NCBI GenBank assembly: GCA_013306675.1 | Contig: JABLUY010000177.1 | Coordinates: 1 to 50,000 of the forward strand | Direction of reading: 5' to 3' | Origin: Thraustochytrium sp. TN22 | Taxonomy: Eukaryota; Sar; Bigyra; Thraustochytrida; Thraustochytriidae | Length of the DNA stretch: 50,000 nucleotides | Shown here: one piece after another, positions 37,431 through 45,893 of the stretch | Position numbering within the stretch: position 1 is the stretch's first letter | Layout of the letters: each line of letters opens with the position of its first letter | The notes under the pieces: generated by a model | Told to the model about the DNA's origin: nothing | The model's database searches: none | Seen by the model: the letters and a program-made list of their open reading frames with translations, nothing else | Translations under genes and position numbers: made by a program

Positions 37431-37775
37431 GGTCCCTTGGTAGGAGGCCGTCTACTTCGGCCATGGACAGACGTACACCAGAATTTCCTTCTTCAATTCT
37501 CCAAAAGGCAACGCTCCGCTCAGGCAGCGCCGAGGACGCTCTCCTCAAGCGGCATTTCTTCGTCAAGCTAGCTAGAGCTGGGACTTTTGAGAGGCTTCGC
37601 CGACGCCGAGGACGCTCCTACTCAAGAGACACTTCTTCGTCTAGGGACTAAGAGGCATTCAAAGGTCCTGAGCCGCGTGGCCTTGACAGTGAATGAATCT
37701 TGATCATCAACATTGTGCGCGCGCCCTTCTTTCTCCTTGCTCTTCTCCTTTCTTGGTGATTCTGTTCTGTCAACT

Positions 37776-38672
37776 TCAAAGCTTGGCGGCCGCATCCTCG
37801 TCCAGGAACCAGAGCAGGTTGCCCGAGGTGGGGCGCACACGCGCCGCAGGCAGCGCCATGTCGCCCAACTCGTCGAGCCCCTGCGCCGTGAGGCCGGCCG
37901 TGAGCGGGATCACGTCCGCCTTGCTGCCGCCGGCCGCCAAAAAGAACACGTTGGCCGCCGCGTTGAGCACCGGGTAGGTGAGCGTGATGCGCTCGGGCGG
38001 CGGCTTGGGCGAGTCCGTAATGGGTGCCACCCAGAGCTCCGTCTCATGCAGGAGGTCGTGGCCGGGAAACAGGCTGCACGTGTGGCCATCCGGCCCCATG
38101 CCGAGCAGCACCAGGTCCAGGCTAGGCGGCGGCGCGCCCGACGCGGCGCTCACGCCCGTCACCGCCTCCAGCACCGTCTGGTACCGCTGCGCCGCCTCCT
38201 CCACCGGCACGCTAATGTCGATGCCGTACACCTGGTCCTCCTTGACGCCCGGGATCTTGGCCAGGAACTCGTTGCGGCAGGCCAGCAGGTTGCTCTCCGG
38301 GTCGTCGTGCGCCACGTGGCGCTCGTCCGCAAAGAACACGTGCCACTTGCTAAAGTCGATCTCATCCTGGTGCGCCAGCAGCCCAGCCGCCAGCAGCGTC
38401 GGCAGCGAGCCGCCCGAGAGCGCGACGAGGAACTTGTCCTTGTCCGCGTTCTCCTTGACTACGCGCAGCACATGCTCGCCCACCGCCGCGCTCAGCTCCT
38501 CCTTGCCGGAAAACTGCAGCACGCCCGACATCCTCGCCGCCTCCTTCGCCGCCGTCTGCGCCTCGCACGCGGCCTCCTCGCCGATGACGCCCTCCAAGAG
38601 GCTTAGCGACGCCGCCAGCGCCAGCGTCAATGCCAGCAGAGGGAGCAGCTCCGTCACCGCCGCGATGCGCAT
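37776..38672 (-). CDS. PGLS: 6-phosphogluconolactonase
   Basis: 298 residues. It hydrolyses 6-phosphogluconolactone in the oxidative pentose phosphate pathway, between G6PDH and 6PGDH. Family motifs: FLVALSGGSLPTLLAAGL, KWHVFFADERHV (about 107-118), LVLLGMGPDGHTCSLFPGHD (about 184-203) and ITLTYPVLNAAANVFFLAAG. Two targeting signals are visible. The first 30 residues (TELLPLLALTLALAASLSLL) look like a signal peptide or anchor, and the last three residues are AKL, a peroxisomal PTS1-type ending. Translation from the internal ATG at 38531 (MSGVLQFSGKEEL) would drop the hydrophobic part and give a 251-residue enzyme of usual length. Location is therefore open: ER-related, peroxisomal or cytosolic. 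The gene is divergent from DNAL4. Confidence 0.94.
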   Translation of the reverse strand: MRIAAVTELLPLLALTLALAASLSLLEGVIGEEAACEAQTAAKEAARMSGVLQFSGKEELSAAVGEHVLRVVKENADKDKFLVALSGGSLPTLLAAGLLAHQDEIDFSKWHVFFADERHVAHDDPESNLLACRNEFLAKIPGVKEDQVYGIDISVPVEEAAQRYQTVLEAVTGVSAASGAPPPSLDLVLLGMGPDGHTCSLFPGHDLLHETELWVAPITDSPKPPPERITLTYPVLNAAANVFFLAAGGSKADVIPLTAGLTAQGLDELGDMALPAARVRPTSGNLLWFLDEDAAAKL

Positions 38673-39031
38673 CCACCGAGGCCGAGAGCGATGGCCCTCG
38701 CGAGCGATTCTTCGTGGCGTTTCCTTCTTTCGTTCGCCTGGTTGACGAGTGATCGATTGTCAGACGGATTTGCGTCGGCGCCCACCGTGACCCCGACCGC
38801 GGCCCGACCGCTCCTGTACCCCATGTCCTGCGGACGGAATGGGCAAATTCGCAAAGCGAACCTCAACGGCGACTTGGGACGCGCGACCCGCTGTGGCACT
38901 GGCAAAGGCCGTTGAGCTGAGCGCCGCCGCCGCCGCCGTCGCCGCCGCCGAGGCCGCCGAGGCCGCGGCAGACACGTACCAGCAGCGTCGCCCGCGCCTG
39001 CTCGCTCGCTTCCTCGCCCGACGGCGGCATC
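38673..39031. other. divergent promoter region (PGLS / DNAL4)
   Basis: 360 bases between two divergent ATGs. A GCC/GAG-type triplet-rich stretch lies at 38918-38970, just before the dynein gene. No TATA-like element is obvious. Confidence 0.55.
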
Positions 39032-39484
39032 ATGGCGTCGGCGTCGGGCGCGCTGCAGGACAAGCCCGTCTACAAGATGGAGGGCTGGTCCAAGTTCAGG
39101 CAAACGCCGCAGATCAAGTCCTGCGACATGGTGCTTGAGATGGAGACCGAGTCGCGCGATGTCATCGTCATGGCGCTCGACAAGTACCTGTCTTCGCACG
39201 AGTATGAGGTGAGTGCTATACTTTTGCGCGTGGGCTGCGGCGCCGAGAATGCGGCAGCGACGCGACCTGCCCAGTGAAAAGAAGACTGACAAGGAAACCG
39301 ACCCGCTCGAGCGTCTATGTCACAGTCTGCCGCGGCGCTCATTAAGTCCAGCATGGACAAGAAGTTCGGCGGCCCCTGGCACGTAATCATCGGCGAGGGT
39401 TTCGGCTTCGACGTCGTGCACCAGGCGCGCCAGCTCATCCACGTGCACTACCAGAATGTGTCTTGCCTCTGCTACAAGTGCTGA
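39032..39484 (+). CDS. DNAL4: axonemal dynein light chain 4 (LC8-like), two exons
   Basis: The gene is 39032..39208 joined to 39326..39484, giving 111 residues. The spliced protein reads ...HEYE|SAAALIKSSMDKKFG, and the second exon PWHVIIGEGFGFDVVHQARQ matches DNAL4 (WHVVIGEGFGFEITHE) closely. Human DNAL4 has 105 residues, so the length fits. The N-terminal 20 residues are an unconserved leader. DNAL4 is a light chain of outer-arm axonemal dynein, so this is a second sign of a motile flagellum, after IFT56. Without splicing the frame ends after a nonsense tail in the intron, and exon 2 has no start of its own. The donor is GAG/GTGAGTGC and the acceptor CACAG/TCT, phase 0. Confidence 0.92.
39209..39325 (+). 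other. spliceosomal intron in DNAL4 gene (117 bases)
   Basis: GT-AG intron, donor GTGAGTGC, acceptor GTCACAG, phase 0. Removing it restores a continuous LC8-like domain that matches DNAL4 on both sides of the junction. Confidence 0.9.
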
Positions 39485-39766
39485 GCCATTGTTTGTGTAT
39501 GTGTGCGTGTGCGCGTGCCGGCCCTGGACGGGATGTATGTTGGAGGTGAGGGTAAACTTCGCTTGCGGTGTGCTCGTAGGTCATGCGGCCGCCCAGGTCA
39601 GATCAGCTTCAATTTCATCGCGCATGACTTGCTATAGCTAAGTTAGAAAAGGTTTCACCCTGTGTGCTGGGATGATTCTCTCTCTCTCTCTCTCCTTCTC
39701 GCATGCTCGACCTAGCCTGGCATGCTTGCTTGCTGGTTAACTTGCAAATCATTGCCGTCGTCGTCA
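39485..39766. other. convergent intergenic region
   Basis: Lies between the DNAL4 and RanGAP stops. Holds a CT dinucleotide run at 39677-39694. No gene. Confidence 0.65.
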
Positions 39767-41375
39767 TCAGTCCTTGAGGGACAAGCCCTGGCCCATGGCG
39801 GCGGCCAGGTCGTCGACGTCCTCATCGTCGGCGTCCTCAAGGTCCTCATCCTCGTCGCAGTCATCAGCGTTCTCGTCGAGCGGGCCGAGGATGGCCTCGC
39901 GGCCGGCGGCCTTGAGGAGCGAGCGCGCCTTGTCCAGGCCGGCTTCGGCGATGGCGTTGTCGTTGAGCTCAAGCCGCTGCAGCGTGGGCGTGCGCAGCGC
40001 GAAGCGCGCGAGCGCCACAGCGCCGCGCTGGCCGATGGTGTTGGTCTGCGCCGAGAAGAGCTCCAGCATGCAGGGCGTGGCCGCAGCAGCAAAGGCCTCC
40101 ACGCCCTCGGACGCCAGCTCGTTGTCGTCCACCCACAGCTTGCGCAGACGCAGGCGGGCCTTGACGATGCGACCCACGGTCTCGCCGTCCTCCGGCTCGA
40201 GCTCCATGCCGCTCAGATCCAGCACCGCGAGCTGCGGCACCACCGAGGTGTCCTCCAGCTTTTCCAGCAAATCCTTCTCGATGCCCGTATCGCGCAGAAT
40301 CAGATCCGTGAGGGACGTCATGGACACGAGGCCCTCCAGCAGCGTCTCCGTGCAGTCGCCGTCCAGCATCGAGTCCGACAGGTTCAGCCGCCGCAGCCGC
40401 GGCCCAAGCGCGCACACCGCGCGCAGCAGCGGCAGGCCGCCGTCCGCCTGCACGCGGCTCGACGACATGCGGAAGTCCTCCAGCGCCGGGCACTGCGCCA
40501 CGATATCGCCAGCCGCGCGCGCGCCGCCGCTGCCTGACATGTTGTTGTGGAAGTGCAGCCGCTTCAGCTTGTCCGTGGGCAGGCAGTCGCGCAGGAGCTC
40601 GATCGACAGCTCCGACAGCCCGTTGTTCATGAACTTGACCTCCTCCAGCGCCTTCATGGCGCTCAGCGACTCACTCAGCGCGCGCACGCCCTTCTCGCCC
40701 AGCGCATTCTCCGACAGGTCCAGCGTGCGCACCTGCGCCAGCGGCAGCGCGCCGCACATCTCGCGCAGCACCTCGAGCGCCTCCGCCTCCGGCCGCCCCG
40801 CGATGATGTCCGCCAGGTCCGCGTGCTCCAGCGCCGACATCTCGCGCAGCACCGCCGCTGCCACGCCCGACGCCTCCTTGCCGAAGCTCTTGGTTCCCAG
40901 CGTCACCGCCACGGCGTCGCGGTCCGCGTCCTTGAGCAGCGCCTCCGCCATCTCCTTGGTGAGCATCTCGCGCTTCTCCGAGGTCAGGTCCACATGCCGC
41001 TGCGCGTCCGTCGCGTCCGTGCCCCGCTCGTCAGCCCTCCGTCGCTCCTTCGCCCGCGCCTCCTCTCCCACGCGCGCGGCCTCGCCGCCAACCGCCGCGC
41101 TGCGAGCCGGGGCCGGCTGTGCCGGGGGCCATGCGCCCCGCCATGCCGCGTCCGTGCGGCGCCGCTCGCTCACTCACCTTGCGCAGCAGCCTCTCGATCA
41201 CCTCGTCCTTGTCCGCCGACGCCCGCTCCAGCGCCACCACGCGCTCGCGCAGCGCGCGAGTTGCCTCCGCCATCCTCGTGTGCTCCTCCACTGCCAGGCT
41301 CCGCCTCGTTCCAGCACTGCCCTCGCTGCCAGTGGCCCAGCCTGTACCGTGCCGCGGCTCGGAGCTTCTTGCCAT
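39767..41375 (-). CDS. RANGAP1: Ran GTPase-activating protein, plant-like leucine-rich repeats, two exons
   Basis: The gene is 41375..41178 joined to 41116..39767, giving 515 residues. It stimulates GTP hydrolysis by Ran and so sets the direction of nuclear transport. The leucine-rich repeat domain (about 145-460) closely follows plant RanGAP: ADIIAGRPEAEALEVLREM, LDLSENALGEKGVRAL, KLKRLHFHNNMSGSGGA and CPALEDFRMSSSRVQADGG. An acidic C-terminus (EDEDLEDADDEDVDD) is typical of RanGAPs. The plant WPP tether is absent. Instead exon 1 encodes a coiled coil (MAEATRALRERVVALERASA and on to DEVIERLLRK). Splicing is needed because exon 2 has no upstream ATG in its frame. ATGs at 41378 and 41375 are adjacent, and one at 41273 is also possible. 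The exact acceptor is inferred. Confidence 0.88.
41117..41177 (-). other. predicted spliceosomal intron in RanGAP gene (61 bases)
   Basis: The donor AAG/GTGAGTG is at 41177, on the minus strand. The best in-frame acceptor is GGCACAG ending at 41117, phase 0. Other in-frame AGs (for example ending at 41081 or 41045) have poorer GAG contexts. The CAG ending at 41100 would put exon 2 out of frame. Confidence 0.7.
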
Positions 41376-41378
41376 CAT

Positions 41379-41770
41379 GATGATGATGATGTGCGATGTG
41401 GATGTGCAGCTACAGCAGTCGTGGTACACGTCTGGGATTTGGGGCTGCGTGTGCGACGTGCGTGCTGCTTGCAAGGGCTTCGTCTGACGATGGGCTCATC
41501 AGGCTGATGACGTTCCTTGTCAGACAGGCTGGCTACTGCTCGGCACCGGCATACTGCTGCGCTGCAGCTCGACGTGTCCAAGCCTCAGCTGGCTGCACAG
41601 GCAACGCGAGCAACAACCGTGGCGCCACGGCGCGACTCTACACTACAGCCCAGGTGTAACTTAGGCCTAGCTCAAGGTTAGTTCGCGCTGCCGCGGAACT
41701 GCCCGAGTGAACGAGCGCTTGTCCACCAACGCAGAACCAAAATCACGTTGGCCGTGCGCATGCGCACAAG
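41379..41770. other. divergent intergenic region
   Basis: About 390 bases between the RanGAP and first HTATIP2-like gene starts. It contains ATG/ATC repeats continuous with the RanGAP start and a TAGGCCTAG palindrome near 41661. No gene is seen. Confidence 0.55.
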
Positions 41771-42607
41771 ATGCGGCCGCGGACAGCAGTGCTCGGCGCG
41801 GTCGCAGTCGTGACGGCAGCCGCCGCAGCGCGCTGGGACGACGTGGAGCGCGGACTAGGCCTGGCCTTCGTGCAGCGCAGCAGCGGGAGGACGGACACGT
41901 TCCGGCCGCATGATACGCTGCGCAGCGGCCGCACGGCGCTGCTCATCGGCGCGACGGGCGCCACCGGGTCCAAGGTGCTGGAAGAGCTCGTAGCCCGCAA
42001 GGAGTGGACACGAATCGTGGTCATCGGCCGCCGGCCGCCGCCCGTGCAAAGCGACAAGGTGGACTTTATCGTCATGGACCTACTCGACGATTCGGCCGTC
42101 ATTGACGTAGAGCGCCTGCGTGGCATCAATCACTTCTTCGACTGCATCGGCACCACGCGCGCGCAGGCCGGCAGCGCGGGTCGCTTCCACGCCGTCGAGG
42201 TAGGCATCTCGAAGCGCGTTGCAAAGGCGGCGAAGGAGGCCGGCGTCACGCACGCCTCTGTGATCTCAGCGCAGGGCGCCGATCCGGACCGCTCCATTGC
42301 GCCCGAATGGTTCCACCCGCTCTTTTACGGCAAGACCATTGGCCTCAAGGAGCGTGCGCTCACCTCGCAGGGCTTTCCGCGCGTCACCATCTTCCGTCCT
42401 GGCATGCTCGACCGCAACGACATGGACGCCACCTATCAGGTTGTCCTCCGCAACGTGCTCTCCAGCCTCGATGTCGGGCTGTATGCACGGGCGCTCGTCA
42501 ATGACGCCGAGACGACGCCGCCGCCCGCCACGCCCGAAGAGCCCCTCTACATCTCTGGCAACTCCTTCATCAAGGAGCTTGCGGCATCCTACTCGCCAGA
42601 TTCCTAA
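41771..42607 (+). CDS. HTATIP2/TIP30-like atypical short-chain dehydrogenase, copy 1
   Basis: 278 residues. The NAD(P)-binding Rossmann motif GATGATG (60-66) is preceded by TALLI and followed by VLEELVARKEWTRIVVIGRR. FDCIGTTRAQAGS and VTHASVISAQGADPD, then GFPRVTIFRPGML match the HTATIP2 (CC3/TIP30) group of atypical SDRs. The first 20 residues (AVLGAVAVVTAAAAA) are hydrophobic and may be a signal or anchor. The usual catalytic Tyr-x3-Lys is not clear; the matching place reads LFYGK (Lys188), with Leu where Tyr is expected. Substrate unknown. A second copy follows about 400 bases downstream in the same direction. Confidence 0.85.
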   Translation: MRPRTAVLGAVAVVTAAAAARWDDVERGLGLAFVQRSSGRTDTFRPHDTLRSGRTALLIGATGATGSKVLEELVARKEWTRIVVIGRRPPPVQSDKVDFIVMDLLDDSAVIDVERLRGINHFFDCIGTTRAQAGSAGRFHAVEVGISKRVAKAAKEAGVTHASVISAQGADPDRSIAPEWFHPLFYGKTIGLKERALTSQGFPRVTIFRPGMLDRNDMDATYQVVLRNVLSSLDVGLYARALVNDAETTPPPATPEEPLYISGNSFIKELAASYSPDS

Positions 42608-43015
42608 TCAAGAGTGAGTGGCATCGCCACTGCAATTTGAAGCGATGCGCCACTGCTGCAGTGCGTAATGGACGGCCTGTTGGCCGTGACTGATGACCCC
42701 AATGCCGCGCGGCCGAGTCTTGCCTTAGTCTTCTCTTGCATGCATTGCAGAAGACGAACAAACTCCTCTTGCAACCACGGGTTCTGGCTTGTAACTTACA
42801 ACCACGGTTTCCGGCTTGAGGTGAGTCGCACACTGACCTGACCCAATGAGGTCGCTGCACGATGATAGTTATCTGCCGCCGTTGTGATCACCGGCGATCA
42901 TCGACGCGTCGCTCGAGGCGTCCCTGGGTTCGCGAATCCTGGCGTCCGACAGATCGAGGCGTGCGAGGCGAGGCAAGGCAAGGCCCGCCTGGCCGGCAGA
43001 CTCGCTCGCGTCCTT
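42608..43015. other. intergenic spacer between tandem HTATIP2-like genes
   Basis: About 400 bases, less GC-rich than the genes. Two copies of a short ACAACCACGG repeat occur at about 42772 and 42799. No gene is seen. Confidence 0.6.
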
Positions 43016-43846
43016 ATGCGGTCGTGGGCGGTCGTGGTCGGCGCGGCGGTGGCAGCGGCAGCGGCAGCGGCGCGCTGGGACGAGGTGGAGCGTGGACTGG
43101 GCCTGGCTTTCGTGCGGAGCGGCGACAACATGACGAGTACCTTCCGGCCACATGAGCTTCGTGGCGGCCGCACGGCGCTGCTCCTCGGCGCGACCGGCGC
43201 GACCGGGTCCAAGGTGCTGGATGAGCTCTTGGCGCGGAGCGAGTGGACGCGCGTCGTGGTCATCGGCCGCCGCGAACCACCCGTGCAGAGCGACAAGGTG
43301 GAGACCATCGTCATGGACTTGCTCGACGAGTCGACCGTCATTGACGTGGAGCGCTTGCGCGGCGTAGACCACTTCTTCAACTGCATCGGCACCACGCGAG
43401 CCCAGGCCGGCGGCCCGGACGCCTTTCACGCCATTGAGGTTGGCATCTCGGAACGCATTGCCAAGGCCGCCAGGGAGGCCGGCGTCACGCACGCCTCCGT
43501 CGTCTCCGCGCAGGGCGCCGACCCGGACCGCTCTGTCGCGCCCAAGTGGTTTCACCCGCTCTTTTACGGCAAGACTATTGGCCTCAAGGAGCGCACGCTT
43601 ACCTCGCAGGGCTTTCCGCGCGTAACCATCTTCCGTCCCGGCATGCTCTACCGGCACCAGTCTGACCGCACCCTCGAGAAGGTCGCTCACTCCATCCTCC
43701 CCAGCCTCGACGTCGCGCTGCTTGCGCGGGCCATGGTCAACGACGCCGAGTCCACGCCGCCGCCGTCCAAGCCTGAGGAGCCCCTTTACATCTCCGGCAA
43801 CTCCCTCATCACCAAGCTCGCAGCCTCCTATACTCCTTCTCCCTGA
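43016..43846 (+). CDS. HTATIP2/TIP30-like atypical short-chain dehydrogenase, copy 2
   Basis: 276 residues, colinear with copy 1 and roughly 80% identical by eye. The hydrophobic N-terminus (MRSWAVVVGAAVAAAAAAAR), Rossmann motif GATGATG, NCIGTTRAQAGG, VTHASVVSAQGADPD and GFPRVTIFRPGML are all kept. The C-terminal third (YRHQSDRTLEKVAHSILPSL) differs most. The active-site area again reads LFYGK. I use the ATG at 43016, which aligns with the start of copy 1; the frame is open from 42884. This is a recent tandem duplication with both copies apparently intact. Confidence 0.85.
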   Translation: MRSWAVVVGAAVAAAAAAARWDEVERGLGLAFVRSGDNMTSTFRPHELRGGRTALLLGATGATGSKVLDELLARSEWTRVVVIGRREPPVQSDKVETIVMDLLDESTVIDVERLRGVDHFFNCIGTTRAQAGGPDAFHAIEVGISERIAKAAREAGVTHASVVSAQGADPDRSVAPKWFHPLFYGKTIGLKERTLTSQGFPRVTIFRPGMLYRHQSDRTLEKVAHSILPSLDVALLARAMVNDAESTPPPSKPEEPLYISGNSLITKLAASYTPSP

Positions 43847-44630
43847 TGATGTAAAAGATTGACACGCTCACCTCGACTCGACATGCCTGAGGTTCAAATG
43901 CTCAAGACCACGGGCAGGTTCTTCAGAACCTGTCGGCGGCGACTCACTCGAGAGAGCGCAGCGCACCAACCAACAGAAGCGATCCTTTTTGCAAGATGAC
44001 ATGATCTCCCGAGTCGCTGTCACCGACGCACTCTCAGTGCTACAACCACTTGGCTCCGGAGCTAACGCTCATCAAGCTTTGCTCCGTCCAGCCCCTGCTT
44101 ACCCTGCGCCGCGGCGAGCGGCTATCTGTCCCTTGGCTCTCTCCAGAGTCTCCACGCCGGTCGGACGCAGGGCTGCTTGCTGCAGTGGACTCGCGGTGAC
44201 CAGGTGGACGTCGTCGCGGGTCCGAGTCCCAGCTGTGGCTGGCTGCTCCGAGTCGCAGTGCCTCGCACTGCTCGCAGTGCTCGTAGTGCTCGTAGCTCGA
44301 ACGGCCTTGCCTTCTTCCGGCGGCGCCGGCGGCCTAACTTAAAGTTACTTTCAGGCCGCAGCGGGAGCAAGAGCCTTCTCGACGCCGAGGTGAACTTCGA
44401 CTTGGCTGCTCCTGGGTCCCCGCGGCTGTGAGGCGGTTCAAGTTCGATGTTCACTCGCGCGTGGCCGCGGCGCACGTTCCGCCGAGCCAACTGCGGACTT
44501 GGCCAACTTGCCCCGGCAGTTAGCTAGGCTAGCTGCGGCTGAGGAGAAGAGCGCCCGAGGATAGAGAGCTGCGCGCGGGCAGCAAGCAAGCAGACGCGCA
44601 AGCAAGGCAGTCGTGATCGGTGCGGGCAGC
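43847..44630. other. intergenic region
   Basis: 780 bases. It contains a perfect 7-base-pair hairpin (43915-43932), a minisatellite of about 9-base TCGCAGTGC-type units (44250-44298) and a TTAGCTAGGCTAGC tract at about 44519-44532. No gene is seen. Confidence 0.55.
44250..44298. repeat. short imperfect minisatellite (TCGCAGTGC units)
   Basis: About five degenerate copies of a 9-base unit (TCGCAGTGC, TCGCACTGC, TCGCAGTGC, TCGTAGTGC, TCGTAG) head to tail. Confidence 0.7.
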
Positions 44631-45737
44631 ATGGGCGTGTGGACGGCGTTGGCGGCGGCGGTCTGCGCCGTAGCGGCCGGGCTGGCGGCAGTGGGGTCGC
44701 AGCCCGGACTGGCGCTCGAGACGCTGCCGATTCCGCTGGGGCTCATTGTGCACAAGCTGAGCGGCGGGCACGTCCCGCCGTTCTTTCATGATGAAGCGCT
44801 GGTGAATGAGACGCAGTTCAAGCAATGGGCGCACCCGGGCGACGTGCTCGTGTCGGCTACGGCCAAGTGCGGCAACACGTGGACTATGCAGATCCTGCAC
44901 CAGCTGCGTGCGTGGCAGAACGCCACTCTTGCGGAGGACTTCTCAGATATCGCCACGGTTGCTGGCTGGCCCATCTTGCGCCTCGAGCCGCACACCGCCT
45001 TTGACAGGTACATGGAGACCATGGACACGCTCAAGGAGTGGTGGGACAACGACGCTTACCCGTTCCGCATCTGGAAGCTACAGGCGCTTCCGTCGGACAC
45101 CAAGGTCGACGTCCAGTCGCCCATCTTCGGCACGCTTCCCTTCCGCAAGGACCTCCGCTACGTCGTACTGACTCGCGAGCCGGAGCGCCAGCTGGAGTCC
45201 GCCATTCACTTCTTCTCCTCGTTTGACCGCGAGAGGCTCCGCAAGTGGGGCATGCCCATGATGCCCGCGTGGCTCGTCAAGAGAGGTCTTCTTTCTGGCA
45301 GCGGCAACGGCCGCGACTCGGCGTCGTATCTGCAGGGCTGGCTTCACCATCTGCACGAACCCAACGTGTTCCTACTCCACTACAAGGACCTGCGCGACGA
45401 TCCGGAGCTCTGGCTGCACCGACTCGCCGCCTTTGTCGACCTTGACATCCCTGACCATGCATGGCCCGAGATTTTGCGGCGCATCAGCCTGCCTTACATG
45501 AAGGAGCACTCGAGCAAGTTCCGCTACAACCTCCCGGGCCACGAGATGCCCTCCACGGAGCTCGTTCGTGGCACCACGAAGATGGTCATGCTCGACGAGG
45601 ACGACATCAAGTACTACCACGACAGCATCCGGCCCAAGGTGGCGCCCGAGGTCTTCGAGTTCGCCACGCGCGGTGGCGACGAGGCTCGCGAGCGTCTCAT
45701 GGAGGCCTCTCGCAAGGCCGCAGCCGACCAGCAGTAG
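44631..45737 (+). CDS. secretory sulfotransferase-family protein, copy 1 (diverged active site)
   Basis: 368 residues. An N-terminal hydrophobic helix (about 4-28) suggests a type II Golgi anchor or signal peptide. The sulfotransferase fold is seen from the PAPS phosphate loop AKCGNTW (78-84), a helix QILHQLRAW, and the 3'-phosphate motif LRYVVLTREPERQLES (175-190) with IHFFSSF. Two residues differ from the usual enzyme. The loop reads KCGNT rather than KSGTT, and the place of the catalytic His (KTH in copy 2) reads KLQ (149-151). Activity may be altered or lost. I use the ATG at 44631 because the frame's earlier opening codon is a GTG. The likely substrate class (carbohydrate, protein or lipid) cannot be read. 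Confidence 0.85.
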   Translation: MGVWTALAAAVCAVAAGLAAVGSQPGLALETLPIPLGLIVHKLSGGHVPPFFHDEALVNETQFKQWAHPGDVLVSATAKCGNTWTMQILHQLRAWQNATLAEDFSDIATVAGWPILRLEPHTAFDRYMETMDTLKEWWDNDAYPFRIWKLQALPSDTKVDVQSPIFGTLPFRKDLRYVVLTREPERQLESAIHFFSSFDRERLRKWGMPMMPAWLVKRGLLSGSGNGRDSASYLQGWLHHLHEPNVFLLHYKDLRDDPELWLHRLAAFVDLDIPDHAWPEILRRISLPYMKEHSSKFRYNLPGHEMPSTELVRGTTKMVMLDEDDIKYYHDSIRPKVAPEVFEFATRGGDEARERLMEASRKAAADQQ

Positions 45738-45845
45738 CAGCCATACACCGTTTTGAAAAACACCCTGCCTGCAGTGCACCCCATCAGAATTTTACCCTGG
45801 TCAATGCCTGCCGCCAGTCACGGTCATACAGAGGTGCGGCGGCCG

Positions 45846-45893
45846 TTTCGTTTCGTTTCGTCTCGCCTCGCCTCGCCTCGCCTCGCCTCGTTT
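45846..45893. repeat. 5-bp tandem repeat (TTTCG)3 then (CCTCG)5
   Basis: Pentanucleotide units run up to the stop codon of the QSOX gene, in the short gap between convergent sulfotransferase copy 1 and QSOX. Confidence 0.85.

Larger units (their letters stand above)
36840..37775. other. intergenic region with direct repeats
   Basis: 0.9 kb between the orphan gene and the 3' end of the 6-phosphogluconolactonase gene. It holds the long direct repeat listed separately, a second short repeat (CGCCGAGGACGCTC at about 37528 and 37603) and a CTAGCTAG tract at about 37567. No convincing gene. Confidence 0.6.

Noticed and set aside
27560-37775. Retroelement or DNA transposon in the long intergenic regions
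   Set aside because: I looked for reverse transcriptase, integrase and transposase motifs and for terminal repeats in 27560-29234, 31545-33687 and 34498-36455 and found none. Only simple repeats and decayed nuclease sequence are visible.
39774-41507. 577-codon open frame on the plus strand
   Set aside because: Antisense to RanGAP and dominated by Ser and Arg, the expected mirror of Leu/Glu/Asp-rich coding sequence.
43885-43935. tRNA-like GGTTCAAAT segment
   Set aside because: The T arm has a mismatch in its stem and no acceptor, D or anticodon arm can be drawn around it.
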